In this document: piece after piece, positions 63,588 through 64,000 of the stretch
How positions within the stretch are numbered: the stretch's first letter is position 1
Layout: each line of letters opens with the position of its first letter
Source of the DNA: VBAS01 sp963773465
Lineage (GTDB): Bacteria; Bacteroidota; Bacteroidia; Chitinophagales; Chitinophagaceae
Direction: 5' to 3'
Length of the DNA: 64,000 nucleotides
Assembly (NCBI GenBank): GCA_963773465.1
Contig: CAVZBF010000002.1
Span: 744,001 to 808,000, forward strand
Program-made: the position numbers and the translations under genes
Notes under the pieces: model-generated
Databases searched by the model: none
Told to the model about the DNA's origin: nothing
The model's input: only the letters and a program-made list of their open reading frames with translations

Positions 63588-64000
63588 ATGGACAATCCAG
63601 ATTATTCACCCCATCCATTTGAGCCAACACAAAACGAACTTCCACCGAAACCCAACTATGATTTTGCACTTGACCGTCGCAAATTTTTTAAGATCACTGG
63701 CGGAGGTTTGATCATTGCATTTGTAATAAAAGACCTGCTTTCTTTTGATAGCGAAACTTCCTCTTCCGAACCTTCATCAATAGCAGGTGTCGAGTCATGG
63801 ATACATATTGGCGAAGATGGGACGGTGAGTGTTTATACCGGAAAGGTTGAAGTAGGACAAAACATACGTACTTCATTAAGTCAAATTGTCGCAGAGGAAT
63901 TGATGGTGCCTGTCTTGTCAATTAAGATGATAATGGGAGATACAGACCTGGTACCATATGATGCAGGTACTTTCGGAAGCCGCACTACTCCGCAAATGGG
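63588..64000 (+). CDS. Molybdopterin-binding subunit of a molybdenum hydroxylase (partial)
   Basis: Open to the window end. MDNPDYSPHPFEPTQNELPP is followed by a twin-arginine-like export signal (LDRRKFFKITGGGLIIAFVI), then the first domain of the large subunit: WIHIGEDGTVSVYTGKVEVGQNIRTSLSQIVAEEL and GDTDLVPYDAGTFGSRTTPQMG. These match isoquinoline 1-oxidoreductase beta / aldehyde dehydrogenase-type subunits, which bind the molybdopterin cofactor and are exported folded through Tat. The first 137 codons are intact. Confidence 0.85.
   Translation, partial: MDNPDYSPHPFEPTQNELPPKPNYDFALDRRKFFKITGGGLIIAFVIKDLLSFDSETSSSEPSSIAGVESWIHIGEDGTVSVYTGKVEVGQNIRTSLSQIVAEELMVPVLSIKMIMGDTDLVPYDAGTFGSRTTPQM

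Noticed and set aside
1..64000. tRNA, rRNA or tmRNA genes
   Set aside because: No cloverleaf with a plausible T-arm and no rRNA-like blocks were recognised by eye; a covariance search would be needed to exclude them fully.

Overview
The window looks like chromosomal DNA of a Bacteroidota bacterium, most likely from the Chitinophagaceae or a close relative. The reasons are low G+C, genes seldom preceded by a Shine-Dalgarno sequence, a LytTR/LytS pair, lipoprotein signals of the SSC/TSC type, a C-terminal T9SS-like sorting tail, a DUF4097 protein behind an ECF sigma/anti-sigma pair, and many short dispersed palindromes. No rRNA, tRNA, CRISPR or phage structural genes were seen.

Layout. 0-12.6 kb: start of a secreted S9-type peptidase, a methyltransferase, an IS110-family insertion sequence whose upstream non-coding end may encode a bridge RNA, an EamA transporter, threonine synthase, a sigma/anti-sigma/DUF4097 operon, TrmO, two divergent proteins that may share a lectin-like fold, a GT2 glycosyltransferase and a DEDDh exonuclease. 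12.6-21.2 kb: a histidine operon (hisG-D-C-B-H-A-[RhtB exporter]-F-[small membrane protein]-IE) preceded by a His-rich leader peptide and a four-arm attenuator; several his genes carry dispersed palindromes inside or at the front of their reading frames. 21.2-35.3 kb: an L-rhamnose utilisation locus on the minus strand (RhaT symporter, aldolase/dehydrogenase, mutarotase, isomerase, kinase, L-lactate dehydrogenase, and behind them a TIM-barrel protein and two alpha-L-rhamnosidases), almost every gene broken by single-base frameshifts. 35.3-39 kb: a PHA-system-like protein, a LytTR/LytS two-component pair and a secreted amidohydrolase.

39-53.4 kb is the most interesting part. A tightly packed minus-strand run of nine genes goes from PRPP synthetase and nicotinamide phosphoribosyltransferase through a DUF4291 protein and an NAD-consuming RNA 2'-phosphotransferase (KptA/Tpt1) into a five-gene MoxR-ATPase / degenerate-vWA / beta-propeller system of the kind proposed to be an NTP-dependent conflict system. 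Beside it lie an NrtR-type Nudix regulator and a divergent 524-residue methyltransferase whose N-terminal domain faintly resembles a nucleotidyltransferase. Three copies of a 21-bp palindrome TTTGC-N11-GCAAA sit in front of prs, nrtR and the methyltransferase, which suggests one NrtR regulon joining NAD salvage to the putative defence module.

53.4-64 kb: a two-sandwich protein without a signal peptide, several lipoproteins, a NarL-type histidine kinase/response regulator pair behind a multi-pass membrane protein, a CHRD-domain T9SS protein, a cupin, a decayed FG-GAP fragment, and the start of a molybdenum hydroxylase operon (2Fe-2S subunit, then the molybdopterin subunit running off the end).

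More than 25 frameshifts were inferred by joining conserved protein segments across frames. Most look like one-base length changes in short homopolymers and none needs a nonsense substitution, so consensus error is the first explanation; the density over the rhamnose locus is nevertheless striking. Frameshifted genes are listed once over their full inferred span.
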